Positions 32,780 through 42,317 are shown, counted from the stretch's first letter. The stretch: DNA of 64,000 nt from Rhodothermales bacterium (GCA_041391505.1 JAWKNW010000002.1:248001-312000); one strand, 5' to 3'. The notes: generated by a model not told the origin, from the letters alone. Numbers and translations: made by a program.

Positions 32780-32870
32780 TGTTTAGTGGGATAAAGTGGG
32801 TCCGGATAAATGCAGTAGACTGAAGGTATTCATCCATATCGTGCGCCCTTTTTTGCAGGCATCCATCCGG

Positions 32871-35339
32871 TCAGCGGGCCAGCCATTCCGGATCGTCTCG
32901 TAGCGATGCCATACCGGGATCATCCGTGATGCTTTCTGCCGGAATCCCTTTCTCGATCGCCGTGCGCAACATGCGGATGGCGGCCTGGCGTTCTCCGACC
33001 GTCTCCAGCGCCGACGCCAGATCGTACCAAAGATAGGGATCTTCCGGTTGTTCGCCCGCCGCTGCGTCCACGTAGCGAAACGCATTCGTTTTGTCCCCGA
33101 GCAGGGCGTAGAACGTCGAGATCTGAGCCAGCACCTCGGGATCCCTGCTCTGGAGCGCGGAGAGCCGCTCTTCCGCCAGGCGAATTCCCTCGCGGAGCGC
33201 AGGCACCGCCTCGGCTCGTCCGGCTTCGTCTCGCCAGTACAGCGCATTCCCGTAATATCCCCAGATGCGGTAGTCATTCGGATTCAGCTGGATGGATGCA
33301 CGGTACCAGCGGGCCGCCTGCGCATAATCCTTGTCGAAATAATAGATGGTCGCGAGATTGGCGTAGGCGAGATAAAAGGAATCTACCGCTGCGGTCTGCA
33401 GATATACTTCCTTGGCTTTATCCCATTGCAGGGTATTGTAATAATAGGAACCCAGATTGCGGCGATACATCAGGTTCTGGGGCTCGAGATCGATCGCTTT
33501 CTCGAGTTGTGCGCCGCCCTCGTCATTCCGCCCGATCGTCAGATAAAGGCGCCCGAGGTTGTTGTGCGCGACGCTGTTGTCGGGATTGAGCGCGATCGCG
33601 CGAAGATAGAAGTCCTCGGCCCGGGCGGCGTCTCCCATCGCCTCATATACATCACCCTGACGCGTCAACGTGATCGACAACGCGGGATCGTCGGGTCCAA
33701 GGACGCGCTCCTGGATGGCATAGGCGGCTTGATGGAGGGAATCCGCGAGCGAAACGAGGCCGGCGTTGACGCTGATCTTTCCGATCTGGTTCATGAGATC
33801 GGCCTGGATCACGGGGAGCCCGTCGAGCGATTCGATCTCCTCGAGACCGGCTCGAATCAGTTCGGTCGCAGAGAACGTGAGCCCCTGCGGGCGGTCCGGG
33901 TCGACCTTGTCGAAGATGCGGTTGATGAACCCGATCGTCGCGTTTTTACCCCGCACCTCGTCCTGAACCCGCTGCGCCTCCTGGCGCTTCTGGTAGGATT
34001 GCCACCACGTCGTGCCGGCGCCGGCCAGGAGGACAAACACCCCGAGCGCGGCGACGAGGACGGTCGTGCGGTAGCGTTCGACGAACTTCTGGAGGCGGTA
34101 GGTCGCCGAGTCCCGGGCGGCGCGGACGGGCCGGCGGTCCATGTAGCGCCCGAGGTCGCGGGCCAGCTCGCCGGCCGAGGCGTAGCGCAGCTCGGGCTCT
34201 TTCTTGAGGGCCATCATCGTGATGGCATCGAGGTCGCCGGCGAGTTCCTTGCGTAATTTTTCCGGTGTGGCGCTACGCTGCTTGCCGATCTCGTCCGGCG
34301 TCTCCTCGCCTTCGGCGCGGAGGACGGCCGTGCTGGGCCGGCCGGGCACTTCCTGGCAAATCTTCTCCTCGATCTCGGTCAGCAGCCGGGTCTTGAACCG
34401 GTAGGGCCGGCGGCCGGACAGGAGTTCATACAGGATGACGCCGAGGGCGTAGACGTCCGTCGCCGTGGTGGCGGATTCGCCGCGAACCTGTTCGGGGGCC
34501 GCGTATTCCGGCGTCATGCGCCGGTTCGATGCGTCGGTGATGGGGACGGTCGCGTTCGGCGACTCGGGATCCACCAGTTTCGCGATGCCGAAGTCGAGCA
34601 GCTTCACCTCGCCGTCGGCGCTGACGAGGACGTTGCCGGGCTTGAGGTCGCGATGGACGACGAGGTTGCGGTGGGCATACTGGACGGCATCGCACACCGC
34701 CTTGAAGAGCGCGATCCGCTGGCGGATGCCGAGCTTCTTCTCGTCGCAATACTGGTCGATCGGCTTGCCCTCCACGTATTCCATCACGAAATACGGGAGC
34801 CCGTCGTCCGTCACGCCGCCGTCGAGGAGGCGCGCGATATTGGCGTGTTCGAGGCCGGCGAGGATCTGGCGTTCGAACCGGAAGCGCTCGAGGATGTCGT
34901 CCGTATCCATCCCGCGCTTCACGACCTTGAGCGCGACGGGCTTCTTGAAGCGTCCGAACGGGCGTTCGGCCAGATAAACGACGCCCATGCCGCCTTTTCC
35001 GATCGGGCGGACGATTTCATAGACGCCGACGCGTTCGCCGGCGCGGAGCTGCTCCTCGCCGACGAATTGCCGGATCATGCCGCCGTCGAGCTGGTGCGGT
35101 AGCGGCGCGAGGAAGTCTTCCTGCTGCGCCTCGACGCTGGCCGCGAGCAGCAGTTCGATCTGTCGACGGATCAGCGGCCGGCCCTCGCAAGCCGTATCCA
35201 GGAGGGCGGCGCGCTCCGAGGCCGGCGCATCCAGCACCTGATCAAATATCCGGTCGATCTCTTCCCAGTCTTCGGGCGAGATCAGCGGCGCCGCACCGTC
35301 AGTTCGGGGAGCGCCCCAGACGCGTGTAGGACCTTCCAT
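32871..35339 (-). CDS. Ser/Thr protein kinase with TPR sensor tail
   Basis: From ATG 35339 this is 822 aa; a longer frame upstream adds an implausible Arg/Ser-rich start. The N-terminal helical domain (about 20-75) is like the free-standing protein at 31849. The kinase domain (about 95-380) has GKGGMGVVYLAERP, VALKVVKRG, VVHRDLKPGNVLV, DFGIAKLV and PEYAAPEQV. One TM helix (about 430-450, VLVAALGVFVLLAGAG) places the TPR-rich C-terminal half (about 500-800) outside the cytoplasm. Kinases of this layout are regularly paired with an ECF sigma factor, as here: the sigma gene ends 199 bp upstream on the same strand. Confidence 0.93.
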   Translation of the reverse strand: MEGPTRVWGAPRTDGAAPLISPEDWEEIDRIFDQVLDAPASERAALLDTACEGRPLIRRQIELLLAASVEAQQEDFLAPLPHQLDGGMIRQFVGEEQLRAGERVGVYEIVRPIGKGGMGVVYLAERPFGRFKKPVALKVVKRGMDTDDILERFRFERQILAGLEHANIARLLDGGVTDDGLPYFVMEYVEGKPIDQYCDEKKLGIRQRIALFKAVCDAVQYAHRNLVVHRDLKPGNVLVSADGEVKLLDFGIAKLVDPESPNATVPITDASNRRMTPEYAAPEQVRGESATTATDVYALGVILYELLSGRRPYRFKTRLLTEIEEKICQEVPGRPSTAVLRAEGEETPDEIGKQRSATPEKLRKELAGDLDAITMMALKKEPELRYASAGELARDLGRYMDRRPVRAARDSATYRLQKFVERYRTTVLVAALGVFVLLAGAGTTWWQSYQKRQEAQRVQDEVRGKNATIGFINRIFDKVDPDRPQGLTFSATELIRAGLEEIESLDGLPVIQADLMNQIGKISVNAGLVSLADSLHQAAYAIQERVLGPDDPALSITLTRQGDVYEAMGDAARAEDFYLRAIALNPDNSVAHNNLGRLYLTIGRNDEGGAQLEKAIDLEPQNLMYRRNLGSYYYNTLQWDKAKEVYLQTAAVDSFYLAYANLATIYYFDKDYAQAARWYRASIQLNPNDYRIWGYYGNALYWRDEAGRAEAVPALREGIRLAEERLSALQSRDPEVLAQISTFYALLGDKTNAFRYVDAAAGEQPEDPYLWYDLASALETVGERQAAIRMLRTAIEKGIPAESITDDPGMASLRDDPEWLAR

Positions 35340-35538
35340 AAGAGCGGAGGACGTATCGGGACAGAGATAGCGATAGCGGGAGGAGACGCCCAAGATAGGA
35401 AAGGAAGAGCGAAGATCGAAAAGGGCACGCAGAAGAAGGCGAGGCCGGGACGGGTTGTCCGCCGGCCTCAAGCCCCCTGTGCGGCCTCGCTCGCACGGTG
35501 TACACCGTGCGTCTACCTTGTGCTCGGGATCCCCCGGG

Positions 35539-36111
35539 TCAGCCCTCCACCGGCACCGTCATATGGTTGTAGAGCCACGCGCGCGCCTTGACCCAGTCGC
35601 GCTCGACGGTGCGGACGGAGACGCCCAGGGCTTCGGCGGTTTCCTCCTCGGTGAGGCCGCCGAAGTAGCGGCATTCGACGACCTGACTCCAGCGCGCGTT
35701 GAGCTCGGTGAGGCGCGAGAGCGCGTCGTCGAGGTCGAGCACCTCCTGCATCCGGTCGTCGGGCAGGAAGCGTTCCTCGTCGAACGACTCGTCCATCAGC
35801 CCGCCACCGCGCTTCTGGGCGCAGTGCCGGCGGGCGTTGTCGACGATGACGCGGCGCATGACGCGGGAGGCGATGCCGAAAAAGTGGGAACGATCCTGCC
35901 AGGAGATCTGAATGTCGTCCACCAGCCGCAGGTAGGCTTCGTGGACGAGACCTGTGGTCGAGAGCAACCGGCGATCCCGCTCGCCCATCAACTGGCGATG
36001 CGCGATCCTTCGCAGTTCGTTATAGACGATAGACCACAGCTGTTCGGACGCCCGCGAATTCCCCTGGCTTGCCGCTATGAGGACTTGCGTCACGTCTTGT
36101 TCTTTTTTCAT
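35539..36111 (-). CDS. ECF sigma factor (kinase-associated type)
   Basis: From ATG 36111 this is 190 aa. Region 2 (about 10-90) contains LWSIVYNELRRIAHRQL and LLSTTGLVHEAYLRLVD, typical of the ECF subgroup found beside Ser/Thr kinases. Region 4 (about 125-180) contains YFGGLTEEETAEALGVSVRTVERDW, a helix-turn-helix for the -35 element. Such factors lack a normal anti-sigma partner and are thought to be controlled by the kinase next to them through phosphorylation. The 427 bp of open frame before 36111 is not coding in my view: it crosses two hairpins. Confidence 0.92.
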   Translation of the reverse strand: MKKEQDVTQVLIAASQGNSRASEQLWSIVYNELRRIAHRQLMGERDRRLLSTTGLVHEAYLRLVDDIQISWQDRSHFFGIASRVMRRVIVDNARRHCAQKRGGGLMDESFDEERFLPDDRMQEVLDLDDALSRLTELNARWSQVVECRYFGGLTEEETAEALGVSVRTVERDWVKARAWLYNHMTVPVEG

Positions 36112-36481
36112 GGCCTTGGGTGTTGTGGGTGCATGGGTCGAGAGGTAGGCGCCAGGGGCACAAGCCCCTGGCGTTCCCCGGGAGGTGAATCGACGAGCCT
36201 TCGCGTGCGAGTGTGTGCAATCATCAGACCGTACCAAAAGGTCCGATTCACACGCAAAAGGGTCTGCTCCTCTCCAACTCTGCATATAGCGTACGGCAAT
36301 CAGGCAACACGTGGCTGCTACTGGGCGACCGACGCCAGGGTCCTGCATGGGTATTTCTCCTGGTACGCCAGGAGTAGCAAGGACCCGAGCGATAGCGACT
36401 TCGTAGGGGTTGCTCAGAGGGATATGCGCAGTAGCTTGGGTAAACCCGACAGGTCGTTTTAAAATAATTGGAGGAATGCTA
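36112..36481. other. Long leader/promoter region of the ECF sigma gene with two perfect hairpins
   Basis: No credible gene lies in this stretch. Two strong hairpins stand out. One (36151-36172) has a 9-bp stem GCCAGGGGC/GCCCCTGGC with an ACAA loop, 40 bp before the sigma start codon. The other (36357-36374) has a 7-bp stem CTCCTGG/CCAGGAG with a TACG tetraloop. Their position suggests an untranslated leader or a small RNA. From 36631 to 36843, after the heptamer array, I see nothing. Confidence 0.5.
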
Positions 36482-36630
36482 GATGTGGGATACGGGATGC
36501 AAGATGCGGGATAGAGGAGGATACCGGGATGCGAGATCACCGATCGACGACACGGTTTTCCGGTAAACATCCTGCATCCTGCATCCTGCATCTTGTATCC
36601 TGCATCTTGTATCCCGCATCCCGCATCGGA
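36482..36630. repeat. Heptamer-period inverted array (consensus GATGCAG/GATGCGG)
   Basis: The left arm (36482-36537) has GATGTGG, GATACGG, GATGCAA, GATGCGG and looser units. The right arm (36568-36630) has nine perfect-period units, CATCCTG three times, then CATCTTG, TATCCTG, CATCTTG, TATCCCG, CATCCCG and CATCGGA. The arms are complementary across a 30-nt centre. This is the longest of the seven arrays. It lies between the divergent sigma gene and the sigma-like gene. Confidence 0.85.
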
Positions 36631-36843
36631 TCGTAGCACCAGGCCCATAACGCCCGTTTACCAGGGCAAAGGCATAGGGAGGCGATTCACCGTTGATCCT
36701 CCCCCGGCATCATTTTTCACGGTGCCCATTTCATTTTGGACTGACCTGTCGGGTTCTGCCGGCTTTCCTCGCAGTGATGGTTAACACGACGTCCTGCGAG
36801 GGGCGATCGGTGCGTCATCTAGAACCCATCCATCCGCATCACC

Positions 36844-37854
36844 GTGTACAACCTACCGCTCAATGCCACGCTCGAGGCCATCCTGCAGTCCTCCCATCCG
36901 GACCGCGCCGCCGTAAACGAACTCGTCCAGCGCTGCTATCATTTCGCGCATGCGTATCTGAAGCACCGGCTGCGCAGCGGCAGCCTGCAAGACGGCGCCT
37001 TCGGGCTCCAGGCCGAGGATCTGGCGATGGACTGCATCGCGGAGCTGTTTCAGCGTGACGACGCCGGCCGCTTCGTCGTCCTCGAAAAATATTTCGCCAG
37101 CATGCCCTGGCGCCGGATGTCGGCGATGGACCTGCATATCACGCTCCGCCGGCTCTGCTTCAGCAAGGTGCACGAGAACCTCTTCCGCAGCTACCGGGAA
37201 GAAGACCCCAACCTGTCCAAGATCATCCGCAACATCAAGGAAGGCGTCAAGAAAGACGCCGGCCTGGCGTTGATCCGCCACCGGGAGAACACGTGGGTCG
37301 TGGCGAACGGGAGCGAGCCGGACATGAAGCCGTCGGCGCCGCCCGAGATCCTCGAGGTGCACATGATGAGCGCCCTCCGGCCGGCCGGCAACACCTACGA
37401 AGCCGTCTCCGCGTTCCGCACGTTCGTAGAGGCCCATCCGCATTACTCGAACGCGTATCCGCTGAGCGCCTTCGCCCAGGTGCTGCGCGGCGCCTTCGCC
37501 CGGCTGGAAGCCCACGAGTTCGAAACGAGCGAGTCGCCGGTGTACGGTGAAAACGATGTCGAGGAGGCCATCCAGTCGGCCACCACCGAGGTGCAGACGT
37601 CGATGGTCTCCACGTACGTCTACCGCGGCAAAATGAGCCTCGACCTGTTCGATACGTACTTCCGCACGGTGAAGAAACTGCTCGCCGCCACGTTCCTGAG
37701 CGACGCCTCGCCGGCCCGGTCCCAGTACGACGCGCTGCGCAGCTACATGCCGGACCTGTCCCGCGAGGCCTACCAGATCCACCACCGCAATGTCCTCCAG
37801 TACCTCTTCAAGCTGTCCCGGGCGCGCATGATCGACTACCTGCGCGTCGGATGA
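36844..37854 (+). CDS. Unrecognised protein with sigma-region-2-like N-terminus
   Basis: This 336 aa protein starts with GTG. Residues 18-75 (VNELVQRCYHFAHAYLKHRL, then LQAEDLAMDCIAELFQRDD) resemble region 2 of sigma-70 factors (helix with AEDL..D...LF), and the C-terminal part (YQIHHRNVLQYLFKLSRARM) is helical and basic. No clear region 4 helix-turn-helix is visible, and the middle (150-250) is unlike sigma factors. It may be a divergent ECF-like or regulatory protein; I do not assign a function. A very strong GC hairpin follows its stop codon. Confidence 0.65.
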   Translation: MYNLPLNATLEAILQSSHPDRAAVNELVQRCYHFAHAYLKHRLRSGSLQDGAFGLQAEDLAMDCIAELFQRDDAGRFVVLEKYFASMPWRRMSAMDLHITLRRLCFSKVHENLFRSYREEDPNLSKIIRNIKEGVKKDAGLALIRHRENTWVVANGSEPDMKPSAPPEILEVHMMSALRPAGNTYEAVSAFRTFVEAHPHYSNAYPLSAFAQVLRGAFARLEAHEFETSESPVYGENDVEEAIQSATTEVQTSMVSTYVYRGKMSLDLFDTYFRTVKKLLAATFLSDASPARSQYDALRSYMPDLSREAYQIHHRNVLQYLFKLSRARMIDYLRVG

Positions 37855-37861
37855 CCCACCC

Positions 37862-37890
37862 GCGGGGCGGCTGCAACCTGGCCGCCCCGC
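37862..37890 (+). terminator. GC-rich hairpin after the sigma-like gene
   Basis: A perfect 10-bp stem GCGGGGCGGC/GCCGCCCCGC with a 9-nt loop begins 8 bp after the stop codon. There is no T-run, so it is a possible rho-assisted terminator or mRNA-end stabiliser, not a classic intrinsic terminator. Confidence 0.5.
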
Positions 37891-37939
37891 CGGCCGTAAG
37901 CGTGGCATCTACCGTTTATCACCACGCGAAGGCCGGTCC

Positions 37940-38155
37940 ATGAAAATCACGGGCAACGTCGTCTATCAGGACATCGAGGGCGGATTCTGGGGCATCGTAA
38001 CTGACGATCAGGTGCAGTACGAACCGATCGAAGGGATCCCCGTCTCCCTCCAGCGCAATCAGACGCGCGTCGAAGCCGAGGTCGAACCCGTCCAGGCCAT
38101 CTCCTTCCGCATGTGGGGACAACCTGTTCGCGTGCTTACGATACATCGCGTCTAG
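37940..38155 (+). CDS. Small conserved-looking protein, unknown
   Basis: This 71 aa protein has an acidic-to-basic, beta-rich pattern (MKITGNVVYQDIEGGFWGIV, QRNQTRVEAEVEP, FRMWGQPVRVLTIHRV) and a domain that looks complete, like small OB/SH3-like proteins. There is no signal peptide or TM segment. Codon use matches its neighbours. It stands alone 85 bp after the sigma-like gene and 148 bp before the subtilase gene. Function unknown. Confidence 0.7.
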   Translation: MKITGNVVYQDIEGGFWGIVTDDQVQYEPIEGIPVSLQRNQTRVEAEVEPVQAISFRMWGQPVRVLTIHRV

Positions 38156-38303
38156 GCTCCATCTGAAAAATCGGTCCGCAGAACCGTCTCCTGAACGCCA
38201 TTCAGGACCCAACCCCGTGTTGGAGGCGCGCTGCAGGCTCCGGGGCAACCCGAACGATGTTTCAGCCACGGCCTGGCATCCTCGACTCAGCTTCTGATCC
38301 GCC

Positions 38304-39848
38304 ATGTTCAACGTTTCGTTATCCACGCCGACGATCTTTGCCGTCCTGGGATGCCTCCTTCTCGCCTGGGACGCGAGCAAGCGCCAGAATAAAAACCCGT
38401 GGACGGTAATCATCGGGCTGTCCTGTATCGGCGCGATGGGGCTTCTGCGTCTCTTTTCGCCCGCCGGCCTTTTCATGACCCTCTCGGGCGCGTTCACGGA
38501 TCTCGGGATCGGCATGTGGATGGGCGCCGGCGTGCTCCTCGTCCGTCGCGGCAAGGCCAAGCCCTTCTTCACGATCGGCCTCTTCGCGCTGGCACTGGCC
38601 GGGATGCTCTTCCTCACAGGCCGCCTGGTTGGCGCCGGGGAAGCGAGCGGCGCCGCGCCGGCCGATGCGCAGGGCGTACTCGTCGAATTGGGGCCGGACG
38701 ACCGCATCGAAGAGATCCAGCCGCTGCTCGACACCTATGGCGTCACGGCCGAACGCGCGTTCCCGACCGTTTCGCTCGACGAAGATGCGGATCTCTCGCA
38801 GGTCTACCTTCTCAAGGGCTCCTGGGAGATGCTCAAGAAGATCATCGACTACCTCCTGCGCGACGAAGAAAATGTGGACGCCGTCTACTGGAACGCCACG
38901 GTGAGCCTGGCCCCGCCGGAAGGCGAATGGCCCGAGGTGCAGCGCAAAACACGCCGGCCGATCTTCGCGAACGATCCGCTGATCGAGCGCCAGTGGGCGA
39001 TGGACGCGATCAACGCCAACGCCGCCCACGAGATGCTGAGCCACGCGAAGCCCGTTCGCAAGGCGCATGTCGCCATCCTCGACACGGGGGTGGACGCGAA
39101 GCATGAGGACATCGCCGGCATCTTCGTCAACAGCCCGGGGAATACCGATAAACACGGGCACGGGACGCACTGCGCGGGCATCGCCGGCGCCGTCACCAAC
39201 AACGAACTGGGCATGGCCTCGCTGAACTGGAACGGCGCGTATGTCGACGTCTCCGGCTACAACGCCCTCGGCGCCGACGGCCTCGGATCGCTCGAGTCCA
39301 TCGCGCAGTCCATCATCGACGCGACGGACGACGGGGCGGACGTGCTCTCGATGTCGCTCGGCGGCTACTCGCCCATCCCCCCGAAAGTCGTGGCCGACGC
39401 GATCCGCTACGCGCTGAAGCGGAATGTGATCGTCGTCGCCGCCGCCGGCAACTCGAATCAGGACGCGAAATTCCACATGCCGTCGAACATCGAAGGCGTG
39501 ATCACCGTCTCCGCCACCGATTCGCAGGGCCGCAAGGCGTCGTTCTCCAACACCAACACCAGCCTGACGCGCCCCATCGCGGCGCCGGGGGTCGACATCG
39601 TATCGCTCGTGCCGGGTAACGGCTACCAGCCCAAGAGCGGCACGTCGATGGCGACACCGCTCGTCTCCGGCCTCCTGGGCGTCATGCGGGCGCTCGACCC
39701 CGACCTCACGCCCGACGCGGCGTACGCGATCCTGAAGGACACCGGGACGAAGCTGTCCGACTCCGGCAAGGTCGGTCTCCAGATCAATGCCGAAGAGGCG
39801 ATCGCGACGGTCCTGTCCGAAAACCCGATCGTCGCCGAGCGGGAGTAG
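38304..39848 (+). CDS. Membrane-anchored subtilisin-like serine protease (S8)
   Basis: This 514 aa protein opens with three or four TM helices (about 8-22, 33-50, 55-80, 88-107), an inhibitor-I9-like propeptide region (about 120-205) and then a complete S8 domain. The triad is Asp260 (AILDTGVDAKHEDI), His286 (HGHGTHCAG) and Ser448 (SGTSMATPLVSG), with oxyanion Asn383 (AAGNSNQD). A multi-helix N-terminal anchor on a subtilase is unusual; most have a simple signal peptide. It should cleave proteins at the outer face of the inner membrane. It lies alone between a small protein gene and a convergent EamA transporter. Confidence 0.9.
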   Translation: MFNVSLSTPTIFAVLGCLLLAWDASKRQNKNPWTVIIGLSCIGAMGLLRLFSPAGLFMTLSGAFTDLGIGMWMGAGVLLVRRGKAKPFFTIGLFALALAGMLFLTGRLVGAGEASGAAPADAQGVLVELGPDDRIEEIQPLLDTYGVTAERAFPTVSLDEDADLSQVYLLKGSWEMLKKIIDYLLRDEENVDAVYWNATVSLAPPEGEWPEVQRKTRRPIFANDPLIERQWAMDAINANAAHEMLSHAKPVRKAHVAILDTGVDAKHEDIAGIFVNSPGNTDKHGHGTHCAGIAGAVTNNELGMASLNWNGAYVDVSGYNALGADGLGSLESIAQSIIDATDDGADVLSMSLGGYSPIPPKVVADAIRYALKRNVIVVAAAGNSNQDAKFHMPSNIEGVITVSATDSQGRKASFSNTNTSLTRPIAAPGVDIVSLVPGNGYQPKSGTSMATPLVSGLLGVMRALDPDLTPDAAYAILKDTGTKLSDSGKVGLQINAEEAIATVLSENPIVAERE

Positions 39849-39860
39849 CCCGGCATCGGA

Positions 39861-40706
39861 TCACCGAAGGCGGAGGACGAGCGCGATGCCGCCAAGCGTC
39901 AGGGCGCTCGCGACCACGAAGCGAAGCGTGAGCGGTTCGCCGAGCAGCAGGATGCCGCCGGCGGCCGCGAGGGCCGGCACGGCGAGCTGCACGGCGGCAG
40001 CGCTCGATGTCTTGAGTCCGGGCAGCGCGGCATACCAGATCGCGTACCCGATCCCCGACGTCAGCGCGCCCGAAGCGATCGCCCAGCCGGCGCCCGCGGG
40101 TGTCACCTCCGCGCGTCCCCACCCGGCCAGCATGACGACCGCCATCAGCGGCGTCGCCCGGATGAAATTGCCCGCGGTGCGGCTCAGCGGCTCGCCGGCG
40201 CCACGCCCTAGCAGCGTATACCATCCCCAGGCCACGCCCGCGACCCCCATCGTCAGCGCGCCGGCCCACGACGGCGGCGCGCCGCCCGGGGCGAGCAGGT
40301 ACAGCAGTCCGGCCGCCGCCGCCAGCATCCCGACCCACTGCGCCGGGACAAACCGTTCCCCTTCCCGCAGCGCGGCCGCCAGCATGGTGACCTGCACGGC
40401 CGCGAAAAGGATCAGCGCCCCGGTGCCCGTCTGGAGCCGGGTGTAGGCCATCGAGAACGGCAGCGCATACAGGAAGAGCGCCCCGGCCGACCGCCAGTCG
40501 CCGCCCCCTGCCGTCACACGGCGATCCCGGAGCGAGCACAGTGTCGCCAGAACGAACGCGCCCGACGCGAGGCGGAGCGTGGTGAAGCTGAGCGGGTCGA
40601 TCCGTTGCGCGCCTAACGCAAGCCGGCAGAGAATCGAATTGCCGGCGAAGGCGACGAGCGCGAGCGCAGTCAGAAAATAAATGCGCGACGCGGGCATGGT
40701 ACGCAC
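39861..40706 (-). CDS. EamA/DMT-family transporter
   Basis: This 281 aa, ten-helix membrane protein shows the duplicated EamA layout: first half ends near residue 140 (LLYLLAPGG), second half begins GALTMGVAGVAWGWYTLLG. The phrases NSILCRLAL and LSFTTLRLASGAFVL in the first two helices are typical of the drug/metabolite transporter superfamily. It probably exports or takes up a small metabolite; the substrate is unknown. It converges with the subtilase gene, 12 bp from its stop. The 243 bp gap upstream is a divergent promoter region with no motif I recognise. Confidence 0.9.
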   Translation of the reverse strand: MRTMPASRIYFLTALALVAFAGNSILCRLALGAQRIDPLSFTTLRLASGAFVLATLCSLRDRRVTAGGGDWRSAGALFLYALPFSMAYTRLQTGTGALILFAAVQVTMLAAALREGERFVPAQWVGMLAAAAGLLYLLAPGGAPPSWAGALTMGVAGVAWGWYTLLGRGAGEPLSRTAGNFIRATPLMAVVMLAGWGRAEVTPAGAGWAIASGALTSGIGYAIWYAALPGLKTSSAAAVQLAVPALAAAGGILLLGEPLTLRFVVASALTLGGIALVLRLR

Positions 40707-40949
40707 TCGTTCGGGTGTATGCAGGTAGCGCCATCATGCCCTGCACGGAACCCTCGCCCCGCAGGACAGCGCCGGACGAACTTAGATCGAAACGGCTTGA
40801 GATGGAACCTCGACCGACTATTTCTTATGTTGGAGCGACAAACGCAGGGCTTTTGAATGATTTTTGCGTTTGTGGATTCAGGTTCCAGGTGCCCGGTTAA
40901 CCGGTTTCTTCTTGCATCCTACGGGATCAACCACCAACCCCAGACACGT

Positions 40950-42287
40950 ATGCTTACGATGCGCACTACCGCCGCAACGTTCATCCTGCTTCTCGCCCTG
41001 GCGGGCTGCTCGAGCGATTCGTCCATGCCCGAAGCCAGCGCCTGGCGCGCCGTCGCCGAGGCCTATGATTGCGACGCGGACAACGGCGACATCATGCTGG
41101 CCGAAGGATTCTGCGCGCTCGTCGTGGCGGACAGCGTCGGCAACGCGCGGCACCTCGCCGTGCGTGACAACGGCGATATCTACATCGCGCTCCAGGGACG
41201 CTCGGACGACCAGGTCGGGATCGTGGCGTTGCGTGACACGACGGGCGACGGACGCGCCGATGTGTTCGCCCGCTTCGGCTCCACGAAAGGAACGGATGTC
41301 GCCTTCCACAACGGCTATCTGTATTATTCGACCGATACCACGATCGTGCGGTATCCGCTCGGCGCCGGCGAACTCGTCCCGTCCGCCCCCTACGAGACGG
41401 TCGTCCGCGGTTTCATCGCCCAGAATCAGCACGCCTCGAAACCGTTCGCATTCGACGAAGCCGGCCACCTCTACGTGACGATCGGCGCCCCGTCCAACGC
41501 CTGCCAGGTGCAGATGCGGACGCCGGGCTCGCCCGGTCAGGATCCCTGCCCGCAGCTCGAGCGGCAGGCCGGCATCTGGCGCTTCGACGCGGAACGCCTC
41601 GGACAAACCCAGGAGGCCGACGGCTACCGCTTCGCAACCGGCATCCGAAACGCCATGGGCCTGGCCTGGGACCCGGCCACGAAGTCGATCTACGCCACCC
41701 AGCATGGCCGGGACGACCTGGCGCGCCTCTTCCCCGATCTCTTCACGGCCGAACAGAGCGCCGATCTGCCGGCGGAGGAATTCTACAAGGTCAACGACGG
41801 CACCAACCTGGGATGGCCGTTCTGCTACTACGACCAGATCCAGGGCCGGCGCGTCCGGGGCCCCGAATATGGCGGCGACGGGACCTCCACGGAGGGTTGC
41901 GAGTCGTATCAAAACCCGCTGGTCGCGTTCCCGGGGCACTACGCCCCGAACGACCTGATCTTCATCGAGGGCGACCAGTATCCCGCCCGGTACCGCAACG
42001 GCGCGCTGATCGCGTTCCACGGCTCGTGGAACCGGTTCGACCCCCGCGGTCAGAAGGGCTATCTGGTGGCGTTCGTGCCGATGGACAACGGCAACGTGGC
42101 CGGCGACTGGGAGATTTTCGCCGACGGGTTCTCCGGCAAGGAGATGATCGGCAATCCCGGCGAAGCGGCGTACCGGCCGATGGGCCTCGCACAGGGCCCC
42201 GACGGAACGGTGTATATCGCCGACTCGATGAAAGGCAAAATCTGGCGCGTCATCTACGCCGGCGCCAATCTGGCGCAGGCGAATTAG
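40950..42287 (+). CDS. PQQ-type sugar/sorbosone dehydrogenase-like lipoprotein
   Basis: From ATG 40950 (or 40959) this is 445 aa with lipobox LALAGC. A six-bladed beta-propeller follows, with phrases of the GDH-B/sorbosone dehydrogenase family: HLAVRDNGDIYIAL, TGIRNAMGLAWDP, YATQHGRDDLARLFP, NLGWPFCYYD and APNDLIFIEGDQYPARYRNG. Enzymes of this family oxidise aldose sugars in the periplasm with PQQ and pass electrons to the respiratory chain, though many homologues have unknown substrates. It is followed after 92 bp and a long hairpin by a DUF4159 gene. Confidence 0.88.
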   Translation: MLTMRTTAATFILLLALAGCSSDSSMPEASAWRAVAEAYDCDADNGDIMLAEGFCALVVADSVGNARHLAVRDNGDIYIALQGRSDDQVGIVALRDTTGDGRADVFARFGSTKGTDVAFHNGYLYYSTDTTIVRYPLGAGELVPSAPYETVVRGFIAQNQHASKPFAFDEAGHLYVTIGAPSNACQVQMRTPGSPGQDPCPQLERQAGIWRFDAERLGQTQEADGYRFATGIRNAMGLAWDPATKSIYATQHGRDDLARLFPDLFTAEQSADLPAEEFYKVNDGTNLGWPFCYYDQIQGRRVRGPEYGGDGTSTEGCESYQNPLVAFPGHYAPNDLIFIEGDQYPARYRNGALIAFHGSWNRFDPRGQKGYLVAFVPMDNGNVAGDWEIFADGFSGKEMIGNPGEAAYRPMGLAQGPDGTVYIADSMKGKIWRVIYAGANLAQAN

Positions 42288-42317
42288 GCAGGCGGCGCGC
42301 CTCTCATGAACATCGTG

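Noticed and set aside
36112..36648. N-terminal extension of the ECF sigma factor
   Set aside because: It would translate perfect hairpins and a heptamer array; the family's usual N-terminus starts at 36111.
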